Translations under genes and position numbers: made by a program
Assembly (NCBI RefSeq): GCF_024305175.1
Contig: NZ_JAMWYY010000016.1
Span: forward strand, 1 to 56,305
From: Flavobacterium sp.
GTDB lineage: Bacteria; Bacteroidota; Bacteroidia; Flavobacteriales; Flavobacteriaceae
Length of the DNA stretch: 56,305 nucleotides
Reading direction: 5' to 3'
The notes under the pieces: generated by a model
The model's database searches: none
Told to the model about the DNA's origin: nothing
The model's input: the letters and a program-made list of their open reading frames with translations, nothing else
Shown here: piece by piece, positions 1 to 10,652 of the stretch
How the letters are laid out: every line of letters starts with the position of its first letter
How positions within the stretch are numbered: position 1 is the first letter of the stretch

Positions 1-100
1 TATAGAGTAGTTTTTTCATTTAGTCAAAATGTTTGGTAAATATACTTAAACTTTAAAAAACAATATATATTTGGAAAATCTAATTAACCAACTAAAAAAT

Positions 101-445
101 ATGGAACTACAATACATTGTAATTGCTTCTGCGTTTGCTGTGGTGGTAGGTATGCTGCTGTATCTGATAAAAATCCAGAAAACAAAACAACAGGTCACAG
201 GTATATCAAATGCGGTTGAATTGCGGGCTTTTGAACTGGAAATGCGTAATAATTCCGATAAAGAAAAGGCACAGCTCCGCTTGAACTATGAAAATATAAT
301 CAGCAGGAATAAGCTTGAATTTGAAAAGCAGCTAAATCATGCTAAAGATGATTGCAGGGTGCAGCGGCAGAATGAGTATGATAAAGGATATGCTATGGGA
401 TTAAAAGCTTCTAACATCACGGTGCAGATAATTCCGTACAAATAG
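101..445 (+). CDS. Small membrane-anchored coiled-coil protein, ended by an amber codon
   Basis: A 114-residue protein if translation begins at the ATG at 101; a TTG at 71 in the same frame would add ten residues. Residues about 5-23 form one hydrophobic segment, followed by a charged, probably coiled-coil region rich in E, K, N and R. I do not recognise the family. The reading frame does not decay after the TAG at 443-445. It continues in the same frame with normal-looking coding sequence to a TAA at 710-712, so this may be the 5' part of a gene of about 203 codons. See the pseudogene entry for the second half. The upstream sequence to base 70 is AT-rich and shows no convincing promoter. Confidence 0.5.
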   Translation: MELQYIVIASAFAVVVGMLLYLIKIQKTKQQVTGISNAVELRAFELEMRNNSDKEKAQLRLNYENIISRNKLEFEKQLNHAKDDCRVQRQNEYDKGYAMGLKASNITVQIIPYK

Positions 446-712
446 GTAGCTAAAGATGATGGTATCTTTTTTAAAGAAGATATTGTTATTGTTGGTTACA
501 AATACCAATTGCTGTGCAATGGGATACCCTGCCTTCAATCGCATTTAGAAATTACGCACAAGATTTATGTAAAAGACCTTAAGGACGAAACCATCAGGAC
601 AATTGTAAAAACGTTGGAAACAGTTATACAAATGATACCTAACTCTAACATGAAGATGGTAAGCAGCTTTAAAGATTTAGGCAAAGAGCTGCTTTCTTTG
701 AAAAAGAATTAA
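446..712 (+). pseudogene. Downstream half of the amber-split reading frame
   Basis: This stretch is open in exactly the frame of the preceding gene from the codon after its TAG to the TAA at 710-712 (88 sense codons). The composition is protein-like, with alternating hydrophobic and charged residues and a helical C-terminal part containing VKTLETVIQMIP. There is no ATG near the beginning; the first plausible start is a TTG at 509, which would give only 67 residues and leave 21 open codons unexplained. The simplest reading is one gene interrupted by a nonsense mutation. Amber read-through or reinitiation at 509 are alternatives. The 3' end overlaps the convergent rsmE stop codon by a few bases. 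Confidence 0.5.
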
Positions 713-1419
713 ACACCTTCATTCACAAACGCAACACTGTGTGCTGCCACAATAGCGGCAGTCTCGGTACGCAGGCGGGTATTGCCTAACGATACAGCAG
801 CAAAGCCTTTTTGCAGTGCCAGCTCAATTTCAGTAACTGAAAAATCGCCTTCAGGCCCAATGAGTATGGTGATTTTCTGTTTTTGACTTATGGCTGTTTT
901 CAGCAGTTTTTTGTCGGTTTCCTCGCAGTGCGCTATCAAAAGCTGTCCATCGTGTGCAGTATTTACAAAATCTTTAAAGGCAACAGGCTCATTTAATTGA
1001 GGCAGGTAATACTGTAACGACTGTTTCATGGCACTTTGCAGTATCTTGCCAAAACGATCGGCTTTGAAAACGGTACGTTCGCTGTGCTCGCAAATAAGCG
1101 GTGTAATTTCGCTAATGCCAATTTCGGTAGCCTTTTCTAAGAACCATTCATAGCGGTCGTTCATTTTGGTTGGCGCTACTGCAAGGTGCAGGTAGTAGGG
1201 CAGGGGCTCATAAGTAGTTTCTCCATTAATAGTTACGATACATTTTTTATCGCTTGCAAGGCTTATCTCTGCCGTAAACAGGCTGCCTTTGCCGTTGGTA
1301 AGTTGTATAGTATCGCCTTCCTTTTTGCGCAAGACCTTTACAATATGCCTGCTCTCTTCTTTATCAAAAGTAAAAGAAGTATCGGCATTGCTAATATCTG
1401 GGTTATAAAATAACTGCAT
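709..1419 (-). CDS. rsmE: 16S rRNA (uracil-1498-N3)-methyltransferase RsmE
   Basis: The 236-residue length is normal for RsmE, which methylates U1498 of 16S rRNA in the cytoplasm using S-adenosylmethionine. The N-terminal PUA-like part (about 1-75) contains the family pattern ESRHIVKVLR. The C-terminal SPOUT knot carries ILIGPEGDFS and later LGNTRLRTETA, the trefoil-knot SAM-binding signature. Its ATG shares one base with the TAA of the upstream tsaD gene (TAATG), so the two are transcribed together and probably translationally coupled. Confidence 0.93.
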   Translation of the reverse strand: MQLFYNPDISNADTSFTFDKEESRHIVKVLRKKEGDTIQLTNGKGSLFTAEISLASDKKCIVTINGETTYEPLPYYLHLAVAPTKMNDRYEWFLEKATEIGISEITPLICEHSERTVFKADRFGKILQSAMKQSLQYYLPQLNEPVAFKDFVNTAHDGQLLIAHCEETDKKLLKTAISQKQKITILIGPEGDFSVTEIELALQKGFAAVSLGNTRLRTETAAIVAAHSVAFVNEGV

Positions 1420-2441
1420 TACAGGGCTATCCTTGCTTTAGATGTTACTGCGGCATCATTAAACATTTGTTTTTTATACTTGTGGTAACCCACAATACCA
1501 ATCATGGCGGCATTATCGGTAGTATATTCAAATTTGGGTATGTAGCTTTTCCAGCCATACTTCTTTTCGGCTTCCTGCAAGGCAGTACGTATGCCGCTGT
1601 TTGCGGAAACACCTCCGCCAATGGCTACCTGCTTTATACCGGTTTCGGCTACAGCCATTTTCAGTTTCTCCATTAAAATTTTGATAATGGTATATTGTAT
1701 TGAGGCACAAATATCATTTAGGTTTTGTGCTACAAAGTCAGGATTTTCGGCAACGTTTTTCTGAATAAAATACAGTATCTGGGTTTTAAGCCCGCTAAAG
1801 CTGAAATCGAGCCCCGGTACTTTTGGCTTGGTAAAAGCAAAAGCCTTCGGGTTACCCTCTTTAGCATATTTATCTATCAGCGGCCCGCCGGGGTAAGGCA
1901 GCCCGAGAATTTTGGCACTTTTGTCAAAAGCTTCGCCCACGGCATCATCGGTGGTTTCGCCAATTACTTCCATATCAAAATAGTCGTTAACCTTTACAAT
2001 CTGGGTGTGCCCGCCGCTAATGGTCATGGCAAGAAACGGGAATGTTGGCTTATCATAACCTTCCTCATCAATAAAATGGGCGAGTATATGCGCCTGCATG
2101 TGGTTAACGGCAATAAGCGGTACCTGCAATGCCATTGCCATACTTTTGGCAAAAGAGCTGCCTACCAGCAACGAGCCCATTAGCCCGGGACCCTGTGTAA
2201 AAGCAACTGCGCTAAGCTGTGTACGTTCTACACCTGCTTTTTTTAGTGCAACATCTATAACCGGCACAATATTCTGCTGGTGCGCCCTCGAGGCGAGTTC
2301 CGGCACTACGCCACCATATTCTTCATGAACTGCCTGCCGTGCCACAACATTACTCAGAACTTTTTCGTTTTGCAGTATGGCGGCGGCGGTATCATCACAC
2401 GAACTTTCTATTGCTAATATATATAAAGGTTTTTCTGTCAT
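1419..2441 (-). CDS. tsaD: tRNA N6-threonylcarbamoyladenosine transferase TsaD
   Basis: TsaD transfers the threonylcarbamoyl group to A37 of ANN-decoding tRNAs, acting with TsaB and TsaE. I place the start at the ATG at 2441, giving 340 residues beginning MTEKPLYILAIESSCDDT, the usual family N-terminus; an upstream ATG at 2468 would add nine residues that do not look like TsaD. The metal-binding HMQAH (residues 114-118) is intact, as are the ISGGHTQ stretch, the YPGGP stretch and the late TDNAAMIG aspartate. The gene is divergent from the TamB-like gene and directly upstream of rsmE. Confidence 0.95.
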   Translation of the reverse strand: MTEKPLYILAIESSCDDTAAAILQNEKVLSNVVARQAVHEEYGGVVPELASRAHQQNIVPVIDVALKKAGVERTQLSAVAFTQGPGLMGSLLVGSSFAKSMAMALQVPLIAVNHMQAHILAHFIDEEGYDKPTFPFLAMTISGGHTQIVKVNDYFDMEVIGETTDDAVGEAFDKSAKILGLPYPGGPLIDKYAKEGNPKAFAFTKPKVPGLDFSFSGLKTQILYFIQKNVAENPDFVAQNLNDICASIQYTIIKILMEKLKMAVAETGIKQVAIGGGVSANSGIRTALQEAEKKYGWKSYIPKFEYTTDNAAMIGIVGYHKYKKQMFNDAAVTSKARIAL

Positions 2442-2478
2442 AATCAGGCACGGTATTTGGAATAGCAAAAACAGGCTG

Positions 2479-2514
2479 TTGCAGTTTTACAATTAACAAA
2501 TTTGCATACTTTTG
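2479..2514 (+). promoter_or_regulatory. Probable promoter of the TamB-like gene
   Basis: TACTTTTG at 2507-2514 matches the flavobacterial -7 box TAnnTTTG. A TTG at 2479-2481 is a possible -33 element, although the 25-base spacer is slightly long. Transcription from here would give a leader of roughly 20 bases before the TTG start at 2539. Confidence 0.5.
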
Positions 2515-2538
2515 TTCAATAATTGCCGGTAGCTGCCA

Positions 2539-5500
2539 TTGCACAAATTTAAAACAATTACCAGTATCAAAAAATTTAAAAAAATACTCATACGCATTAT
2601 AATAGGCATCCTGCTGTTTATACTGCTTTTGGGTATAGCACTTTCGCTTCCTGTTGTGCAAACCAAATTAGCGCAGTATGTTACCAAAACACTTAATGAA
2701 GACTTTGGTACCAACATACAGGTAGATAAAGTTGCCATTTCTGTTTTTGGTACGGTAAAGCTTAAAGGCGTGCTGATACTGGACCATCATAACGATACAC
2801 TTATCTCTGCCAATCGCATACAAACGAATGTTTTAAGTTTCAGGCAGCTTACAAAAAATAACTTTGGTTTTGGTACCATAAGGGCAGATGCCCTCATCTT
2901 CCACATGAAGACTTATAAAGGCGAAGAAACCAGCAATCTTGATGTTTTTGTAAAATCTTTTGATAATGGCAAGCCGGGAGATGGCTCTTTTCGCCTAAAG
3001 GCGGATGAGCTTTTTGTAACTAACGGGCGTTACAGGCTTACCAATGAAAACGCTGTTACCGCTAAAGTACTTGATTTTACAAAGCTTAACGGCGAACTTA
3101 AAGACTTTTTTATAAAAGGGCCAAATGTAAGCGCAGGCATCGTTAAGCTTTCGCTTAAAGACCACAGAGGGCTTTTTGTAGAAAATCTTTCGGCAGATTT
3201 TACCTACACTTCCACCAATATAATACTGGATAACCTCGACCTGCTAACTACCAATTCAGCACTACAGGGTAATGTAAAGCTTACTTACACCCGCGAGGAC
3301 ATGAAAGATTTTGTAAATAAAGTTAAGTTCGACTTTCAGGTAGATAAGGCCGCGGTAGCTACTAAAGACCTTAATTATTTTTATAATGAGTTTGGCAATA
3401 ACCGCAAGTTTTACCTTTCTACAACACTTAAAGGGCCGCTAAATAACTTTGTTTTGCACAACCTTAAATTGCTTGATGCCCGCAATAGCGAAATTATAGG
3501 TACTGTAAACTTCCGTAATCTTTTTGATAAAGAAGGCCCCGGTTTTTACATGGATGGTAATTTTGACCGTGTGGCCTCAGAGTACGGAAACCTGCGTGAA
3601 ATAATGCCGCGTATTTTGGGCAAGAGCCTGCCTGCAGTACTTGAAAAGCTGGGCAGGGTAGATATGCAGGGGCATGTAACGCTGACAAAACAATATCTTG
3701 ATACAAATTTATATGTGCTTTCTGAGCTGGGCGAAGGCGAGGCAGATGTAAACATAACCCAGTACAATAAGCCATCTGAAGCAGTATATAAAGGAGAAGT
3801 TTACCTTAATGGCTTTAATGTGGGCGCCCTGCTTGATAACAAAACGGTGGGTACAGCCACGGCACACCTTTCTGTAAACGGCAAAGGATTCAATAAAGAG
3901 TCTTTAAATACCATGATTAGCGGCCACATAGACCAGCTTGCTTTTAATGGGTATAACTATAAAGACATAACTATTGACGGTACCATGAAATGGCCGTTTT
4001 TTAAGGGCAATATAGACAGTAACGACAAAAACCTCCTGATGTCTTTTGATGGTATGGCCGATATGAGCAGGAAAAGCAGCTTTTTCGATTTTCATGCGCA
4101 GGTAGATTATGCCGACCTTGTAGCGCTTAAGCTGATGAAGAAAGATACGCTCTCTATTTTTAAGGGTGACCTTATGCTTGATGCTATCGGTACCAACTTA
4201 AACAACCTTGCAGGTAAATTACAGATAACAAGGCTTTCTTACCAAAACAGCAGGGACAGCTACTATTTTGAAGACTTTTTGGTTACGTCATCTTTTGATG
4301 AAGAGAATGTGCGGACAATCACATTTAATTCAACAGACATTATTGAGGGCCGTGTAACAGGAAAGTTTGATACTAAGCAGTTACCAAAGCTTGTAGAGAA
4401 TGCGCTTGGCAGCTTATATACCAACTATTCGCCGCATAAAGTAAAGCCGGGGCAGTTCCTTAATTTTGATTTTACTATCTACAACAAAATTGTGGGCATA
4501 GTACTGCCGGATGTATCGGTGGGGCAAAATACAAGGATTAAAGGCAGTATAAATGCTGATAAAGGCGATTTCGATTTAAATTTTGATTCTCCTAATATTG
4601 CGCTGAACAACAATACTTTCAGTAACATCAGTATCGATATTGATAATAAAAATCCGCTTTATAATGCTTACATCAGGATGGACAGCCTTAGCTCTAAAAG
4701 CTATACCATATCCGATTTTAACCTTATAAATGTAAAGTATAACGATACGCTTCAGCTCAGGGCAGAATTTAAAGGCGGGCGCGAAGCTAAAGATTACTTT
4801 AACCTTAACCTGTACCACACTATTAATGAACAGAACAAATCAGTTGTAGGCTTTAAAAAATCTGAGATTAACTTTAAAGATTACCTTTGGTACATAAATG
4901 AAGAAGATGAACAGGATAATAAAATTATCTTCAACAAAAAACTGACCGATTTTACTATTGATAAAATATCTATTTCGCATAATGAGCAGCGAATGGAGTT
5001 TATGGGTACTATTAAAGACTCTACTTATAAAGACCTGAAGCTGACTTTTAACGATGTAGCACTTGAGAAGATTACACCTTCTCTCGACAGCCTTGAGTTT
5101 GGCGGGAGCATTAACGGAGATGTAACGTTAAAGCAGAAACGTGATGAGTACCAGCCACAATCTATGCTTACCATAAACGGGTTAAGGATGAACGACCACG
5201 TTTTAGGTGACCTCGACCTGCAGATATATGGAGACCGCAGCCTTAGGAGGTTTAATCTTAGCTCAACTATATTCAAAGAGGAAGAAGAAAGGCTGTACAC
5301 CTACGGCACAATTGATATTGTAAACAAGCAGACAGAGCTTTCGCTTGATGCTATTTTTACCGATTTTGATATAAGCTTTCTTGAGGTATGGCTAAAAGGC
5401 GTTTTCCCTGACATCAGGGGGGTTGCAACAGGGCGGGCGGCTATTGTGGGAAATGTCAAAAAGCCGGAGATAGATGCAAGGTTCTACCTTCAGGATGCAG

Positions 5501-7056
5501 GGCTTCGTATAGGCTACCTTAATACCGATTATAATTTTGAACAAAATTCAGTATTAGACCTTACCGAAGAGGGTATTTATTTCAGGCGGCCAAAACTAAC
5601 CGATACCAGGCACAATACATCGGCTTATATTAACGGTAAGGTTATCCATGACTTTTTTAAAGACTGGGCACTTGATTTAAGCCTGGAGTCAGACCGCATT
5701 CTGGTTCTTGATACCCAGGATAGCGACGATGCATTATTCTACGGTACAGCATTTATTAAAGGTACTGCCAGTATAACAGGCCCAACAAATGCCTTATTCA
5801 TTCAGGCTAATGCAGAATCGGAAGAAGGGACTGATATAAAAATACCGCTTAATAATACCGGGGCTGCGGGCACAACGCCTTATATAGATTTCCTAAGCCC
5901 GGAAGAGAAAAACAATGCTAACCTAAACTACATAGCAAATACTAAAACGTATAAAGGCCTGGAGATGAAGTTCGACCTGAACATAACCCCTGATGCCAAT
6001 ATCGATATTATAATTGATAAGAATTCGGGGCACGGGCTTTCAGCGAGGGGTAATGGTACTATGCTTCTTGAAATTAACACGCTTGGTAAATTTAATATGA
6101 ATGGCGATTTCCTTGTAAAAGAAGGTGTGTATAACTTTAAGTATGCAGGGCTTTTTGATAAAGAGCTTACCGCAAAGCCGGGAGGTTATATCAGTTGGGC
6201 AGGCGACCCTACAAGGGCCATACTAAACCTTGAAGCTGTTTATAAAACACCTGCAAACCCATCGGTACTTTTAGAAAATGCATCTTTTAACAGGAACATC
6301 CCTGTAGAGGTTGTTATTCAGCTTACGGGTAACCTTATGCAACCGCAGCACGAGTTCCAGATCAATTTCCCTAATGTAAGTTCTGTAGTGCGTTCTGACC
6401 TCGAATACAGGCTTACCGACCCTGACATGAGGCAAAAGCAGGCACTCTCGTTGCTGTATCAGCGTGCTTTCCTCAGCCCTAACAACGCCAACTCGCTGGC
6501 TTATGCACCACTGTTAGAGACAGCAAGCAGCCTTTTTAATGATATCCTGAGTGACGATGACAGCAAACTCCAGGTAGGTGTAAATTATGTGCAGGGAGAG
6601 CGTAACCCTTATGTAGAAACCAACAGCCAGCTTGGTGTAACGTTATCATCACAAATTAGCGACAGGATAACCGTAAACGGGCAGGTGGGCGTACCTGTTG
6701 GCGGTGTAAACGAGTCGGCTATTGTGGGTAATATAGAGGCGCAGTTCCGCCTTAATGAAGAGAATACCTTTAAGGCAAGGGTGTTTAACCGGGAAAATGA
6801 TATTAATTTTCTGGGTGAAGGCATAGGTTATACACAAGGTGTGGGTTTAACGTATGAGGTTAACTTTAATACATTAAGGGAACTTTGGCAAAAGCTGTTT
6901 ACGCAGGAACAGGAGGTAAAGCAGGATAATAATGATGGTACTGATATACCAGATTCTGAGTTGTCTCCGGAGTTCTTGGAATTTGCTGAACGAAGGAACA
7001 GGAAGAAACCAAATACAGAAGCAAAAGAGCCGGAACGAATACCTGAAACAGATTAG
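2539..7056 (+). CDS. tamB: TamB-like translocation and assembly module / DUF490 protein
   Basis: A 1505-residue protein with a single N-terminal membrane anchor (about residues 15-37), a long beta-rich AsmA-like repeat body and a C-terminal TamB/DUF490 domain (roughly the last 400 residues). TamB proteins span the periplasm as hydrophobic grooves and help lipid transport or outer-membrane protein assembly. The C-terminus ends in a hydrophilic, acidic tail. The start is a TTG; no ATG lies in frame between the promoter-like box and the membrane segment, so the start rests on context. No TamA partner is present in the window. The gene is monocistronic, with a hairpin terminator just after it. 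Confidence 0.85.
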   Translation: MHKFKTITSIKKFKKILIRIIIGILLFILLLGIALSLPVVQTKLAQYVTKTLNEDFGTNIQVDKVAISVFGTVKLKGVLILDHHNDTLISANRIQTNVLSFRQLTKNNFGFGTIRADALIFHMKTYKGEETSNLDVFVKSFDNGKPGDGSFRLKADELFVTNGRYRLTNENAVTAKVLDFTKLNGELKDFFIKGPNVSAGIVKLSLKDHRGLFVENLSADFTYTSTNIILDNLDLLTTNSALQGNVKLTYTREDMKDFVNKVKFDFQVDKAAVATKDLNYFYNEFGNNRKFYLSTTLKGPLNNFVLHNLKLLDARNSEIIGTVNFRNLFDKEGPGFYMDGNFDRVASEYGNLREIMPRILGKSLPAVLEKLGRVDMQGHVTLTKQYLDTNLYVLSELGEGEADVNITQYNKPSEAVYKGEVYLNGFNVGALLDNKTVGTATAHLSVNGKGFNKESLNTMISGHIDQLAFNGYNYKDITIDGTMKWPFFKGNIDSNDKNLLMSFDGMADMSRKSSFFDFHAQVDYADLVALKLMKKDTLSIFKGDLMLDAIGTNLNNLAGKLQITRLSYQNSRDSYYFEDFLVTSSFDEENVRTITFNSTDIIEGRVTGKFDTKQLPKLVENALGSLYTNYSPHKVKPGQFLNFDFTIYNKIVGIVLPDVSVGQNTRIKGSINADKGDFDLNFDSPNIALNNNTFSNISIDIDNKNPLYNAYIRMDSLSSKSYTISDFNLINVKYNDTLQLRAEFKGGREAKDYFNLNLYHTINEQNKSVVGFKKSEINFKDYLWYINEEDEQDNKIIFNKKLTDFTIDKISISHNEQRMEFMGTIKDSTYKDLKLTFNDVALEKITPSLDSLEFGGSINGDVTLKQKRDEYQPQSMLTINGLRMNDHVLGDLDLQIYGDRSLRRFNLSSTIFKEEEERLYTYGTIDIVNKQTELSLDAIFTDFDISFLEVWLKGVFPDIRGVATGRAAIVGNVKKPEIDARFYLQDAGLRIGYLNTDYNFEQNSVLDLTEEGIYFRRPKLTDTRHNTSAYINGKVIHDFFKDWALDLSLESDRILVLDTQDSDDALFYGTAFIKGTASITGPTNALFIQANAESEEGTDIKIPLNNTGAAGTTPYIDFLSPEEKNNANLNYIANTKTYKGLEMKFDLNITPDANIDIIIDKNSGHGLSARGNGTMLLEINTLGKFNMNGDFLVKEGVYNFKYAGLFDKELTAKPGGYISWAGDPTRAILNLEAVYKTPANPSVLLENASFNRNIPVEVVIQLTGNLMQPQHEFQINFPNVSSVVRSDLEYRLTDPDMRQKQALSLLYQRAFLSPNNANSLAYAPLLETASSLFNDILSDDDSKLQVGVNYVQGERNPYVETNSQLGVTLSSQISDRITVNGQVGVPVGGVNESAIVGNIEAQFRLNEENTFKARVFNRENDINFLGEGIGYTQGVGLTYEVNFNTLRELWQKLFTQEQEVKQDNNDGTDIPDSELSPEFLEFAERRNRKKPNTEAKEPERIPETD

Positions 7057-7080
7057 TTCTCTGGTAAATAAAGCATATTT

Positions 7081-7118
7081 AAAGCAGCTGATGTTAAATT
7101 GAGCTGCTTTTTTATTTT
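7081..7118 (+). terminator. Intrinsic terminator after the TamB-like gene
   Basis: Perfect 9-base stem AAAGCAGCT / AGCTGCTTT (7081-7089 and 7102-7110) with a 12-base loop, followed by a T-rich tract to 7118. Confidence 0.85.
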
Positions 7119-7245
7119 AAAATGCTAAATAAGAGAAAAAACTTATTAACGAAAACGTTTGAAATGTTATAGAATTATTAATGAATTGCATTTACAGATA
7201 AATTTATTGTATTAAATTATTAATTTTACAATTAAATATTAAAAA

Positions 7246-8232
7246 ATGTCTGTAAATATCAAAAAGATAGGAGTACTTACTTCGGGTGGTGACTCACCGG
7301 GAATGAATGCCGCAATAAGGGCTGTAGTACGTACCTGCGCTTTTCATAATATAGAGTGTGCCGGTATATACCGTGGCTACCAGGGGATGATAGAAGGTGA
7401 TTTTAAAGAGATGAACGCCCGTAGCGTAAACAACATAATAAACAAAGGCGGTACAATACTAAAATCGGCGAGGTCTAAAGAGTTTATGACAGCCGAAGGC
7501 CGCAAAAAAGCACATCAGAATTTAGTAGAAAGCAATATTGATGCCCTTGTGGTAATTGGCGGTAACGGCAGCTTTACCGGTGCCCTTATCTTTAACTCTG
7601 AATACAACTTTCCTGTAATAGGCATACCTGGTACTATAGATAATGATATTTATGGCACCAGCTTTACACTTGGCTATGATACCGCGCTTAATACTGTGGT
7701 AGAGGTTATAGATAAGATACGCGATACGGCGAGTTCACACAACAGGCTTTTCTTTGTAGAGGTTATGGGGCGCGATGCGGGGCATATTGCACTTAATGCG
7801 GGTATAGGTGCCGGTGCAGAGGAGATACTTATTCCTGAGGAAGATATGGGGCTCGACAGGCTATTGGAATCATTAAGGAAAAGTAAGGCTTCCGGTAAAT
7901 CATCAAGCATAGTGGTTATTGCCGAAGGCGATAAAATAGGCAAGAACGCATTTGAGCTTAAAGATTATGTAGAAGAGAACATGCCTGAATATGATGTGCG
8001 TGTGTCTATATTAGGCCACATGCAGCGCGGTGGTACCCCAAGCTGTTTTGACAGGGTACTGGCAAGCCGACTGGGTGTAAAAGCTGTAGAAACACTGCTT
8101 GACGGCAAATCTAATTATATGGTGGGGCTTATTAAAGATGAAGTTGTGCTTACCCCGCTTGAACATGCCGTAAAAGGCAAATCTCACATAGATAAGGAGC
8201 TTATCCGTGTGAGCGATATTGTATCTATATAA
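7246..8232 (+). CDS. pfkA: 6-phosphofructokinase
   Basis: A 328-residue PFK of the bacterial ATP type, phosphorylating fructose 6-phosphate to the 1,6-bisphosphate in the committed step of glycolysis. Visible motifs are SGGDSPGMN near residues 13-21, the catalytic loop TIDND (130-134, general base Asp132), MGRDAGHIA and GHMQRGG. The residue matching the Mg-binding Asp103 of the E. coli enzyme (GGDGS) is Asn here, GGNGS at 105-109. This may be a lineage variant; it is listed as a finding. It lies 36 bases upstream of gapA and probably shares its transcript. Confidence 0.95.
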   Translation: MSVNIKKIGVLTSGGDSPGMNAAIRAVVRTCAFHNIECAGIYRGYQGMIEGDFKEMNARSVNNIINKGGTILKSARSKEFMTAEGRKKAHQNLVESNIDALVVIGGNGSFTGALIFNSEYNFPVIGIPGTIDNDIYGTSFTLGYDTALNTVVEVIDKIRDTASSHNRLFFVEVMGRDAGHIALNAGIGAGAEEILIPEEDMGLDRLLESLRKSKASGKSSSIVVIAEGDKIGKNAFELKDYVEENMPEYDVRVSILGHMQRGGTPSCFDRVLASRLGVKAVETLLDGKSNYMVGLIKDEVVLTPLEHAVKGKSHIDKELIRVSDIVSI

Positions 8233-8253
8233 AACAACAAAATAAAACTGTAA

Positions 8254-9270
<1,017 letters not shown>

Positions 9271-9284
9271 TACATTTTTAACTT

Positions 9285-9325
9285 ATCCCGTCTTTTACAG
9301 GTAAAGACGGGATTTTTATTTTTTT
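9285..9325 (+). terminator. Intrinsic terminator after gapA
   Basis: A 13-base stem (ATCCCGTCTTT...AC paired with GTAAAGACGGGAT, with one bulged T) and a two-base apex are followed by a long T-rich tract. Confidence 0.9.
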
Positions 9326-9416
9326 GCATAAAGCAACTTAACATAAGCTATACCCAATACTACCAATACCTTAATATTGCAAACTTAACTTAACTATAAA
9401 CTAACTCTCAATCATT

Positions 9417-10265
9417 ATGAAATTATTAGTTGACAGTGGTGCTACAAAGGCTGACTGGATTGCGCTGGATGAGAACGGCGACAGGCTTTTTACCACGCAA
9501 ACGCTTGGGCTTAGTCCTGAAGTTATAAACAGGGAAGAAGCCATAGAGCGCCTTGAAGCACGTTTTGATATATACAATAACCGTAACGATGTAACCAGCC
9601 TTTTCTTTTATGGGGCAGGATGCGGCACCGACAGGATGAAAAAATTTATGGCTGAAATTTTTCAGGAGTTTTTCCCTAATGCCGAAGTTACTGTTAAAGA
9701 AGATACCTATGCAGCAGCCTATGCCACTAACCCTACTAACGAAAAAGCAATTATATGCATACTGGGCACCGGCTCTAACTGCAGCTATTTTGATGGTGAG
9801 GAACTGCACCAGAAAGTTCAGTCATTAGGCTATATTGCAATGGACGATTGCAGCGGCAACCGCTTTGGTCGCGATCTTTTGCGCGCATACTACTTTAACA
9901 AGATGCCGAAGGAACTATCTGAAAAGTTTGAGAAGGAATACAATCTTGACCCGGACGTTATTAAGCATAACCTTTATAAAGAGCCAAACCCTAATGCTTA
10001 TCTTGCCACATTTGCAAAGTTTTTAATACAGCACAGGGAGCACGCCTTTATTAAAGGTATTATTACAGATGCTATGCAGGTTTTTGTAGATAACTACATT
10101 ACCCAGTATGATAATTCGCATGAGGTACCTGTACATTTTGTGGGCTCTATTGCATTTTACCTGAAAGCAGAGCTTGCAGAGGTTTTACAGAAAAACAGCC
10201 TTAAGCTGGGCAATGTGCTAAGGAGGCCTATTGACGGGCTTATAGAATATCACGAGCTAAATTAA
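9417..10265 (+). CDS. N-acetylglucosamine-kinase-like ATPase (BadF/BadG family)
   Basis: A 282-residue member of the actin-like ATPase superfamily. The N-terminal phosphate-1 motif DSGATKADW (6-14) is that of the eukaryotic-type GlcNAc kinase and BadF/BadG/BcrA/BcrD group. ILGTGSN (about 118-124) is the phosphate-2 motif and a late GSIAF stretch is the adenosine motif. The likely reaction is phosphorylation of an amino sugar, perhaps recycled from peptidoglycan, but the substrate cannot be read from sequence. It has its own leader after the gapA terminator, and mgsA follows 12 bases downstream. Confidence 0.8.
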   Translation: MKLLVDSGATKADWIALDENGDRLFTTQTLGLSPEVINREEAIERLEARFDIYNNRNDVTSLFFYGAGCGTDRMKKFMAEIFQEFFPNAEVTVKEDTYAAAYATNPTNEKAIICILGTGSNCSYFDGEELHQKVQSLGYIAMDDCSGNRFGRDLLRAYYFNKMPKELSEKFEKEYNLDPDVIKHNLYKEPNPNAYLATFAKFLIQHREHAFIKGIITDAMQVFVDNYITQYDNSHEVPVHFVGSIAFYLKAELAEVLQKNSLKLGNVLRRPIDGLIEYHELN

Positions 10266-10277
10266 TAGTAAAACTAT

Positions 10278-10652
10278 ATGGAAATAGCCATCATAGCGCA
10301 TGACGGTATGAAAGCCGGGATGGTTCAGTTTTTAAACAAGCATAAGGATATTCTCATAGGCGAGAATATCCGGCTTGTAGCTACCGGCACCACCGGCAGC
10401 AAGGCCGAAAAGGCTGGTTTTACTGTAAACAAAATGCTGTCGGGTCCTTTGGGTGGTGATGCGCAAATTGCGGCACGTGTGGCAGAAGGTAAAACCAATA
10501 TGGTATTCTTTTTTAAAGATCCGCTGGCAAGCCACCCGCACGAGGCAGATATAAATATGCTGATAAGGGTTTGCGATGTGCATAATGTGCCGCTGGCAAC
10601 AAACCCGGCGACTGCAGAATTGCTGCTTCTGGCTATTTCACAGCAATCATAG
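10278..10652 (+). CDS. mgsA: Methylglyoxal synthase
   Basis: A 124-residue protein matching the core of MgsA, which converts dihydroxyacetone phosphate to methylglyoxal and phosphate. The signature SGPLGGDAQ contains the catalytic Asp61 (Asp71 in E. coli). FFKDPL and HPHEAD supply Asp81 and His88 (His98 in E. coli). ATGTTG (36-41) is the phosphate-binding loop. It lacks the roughly 15-residue N-terminal and longer C-terminal extensions of the E. coli protein. It is co-directional with the sugar kinase; its last 20 bases overlap the convergent ridA gene. Confidence 0.93.
   Translation: MEIAIIAHDGMKAGMVQFLNKHKDILIGENIRLVATGTTGSKAEKAGFTVNKMLSGPLGGDAQIAARVAEGKTNMVFFFKDPLASHPHEADINMLIRVCDVHNVPLATNPATAELLLLAISQQS

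Noticed and set aside
1725..2183. 152-codon plus-strand reading frame inside tsaD
   Set aside because: It is antisense to a well-supported gene and its translation has no domain character.
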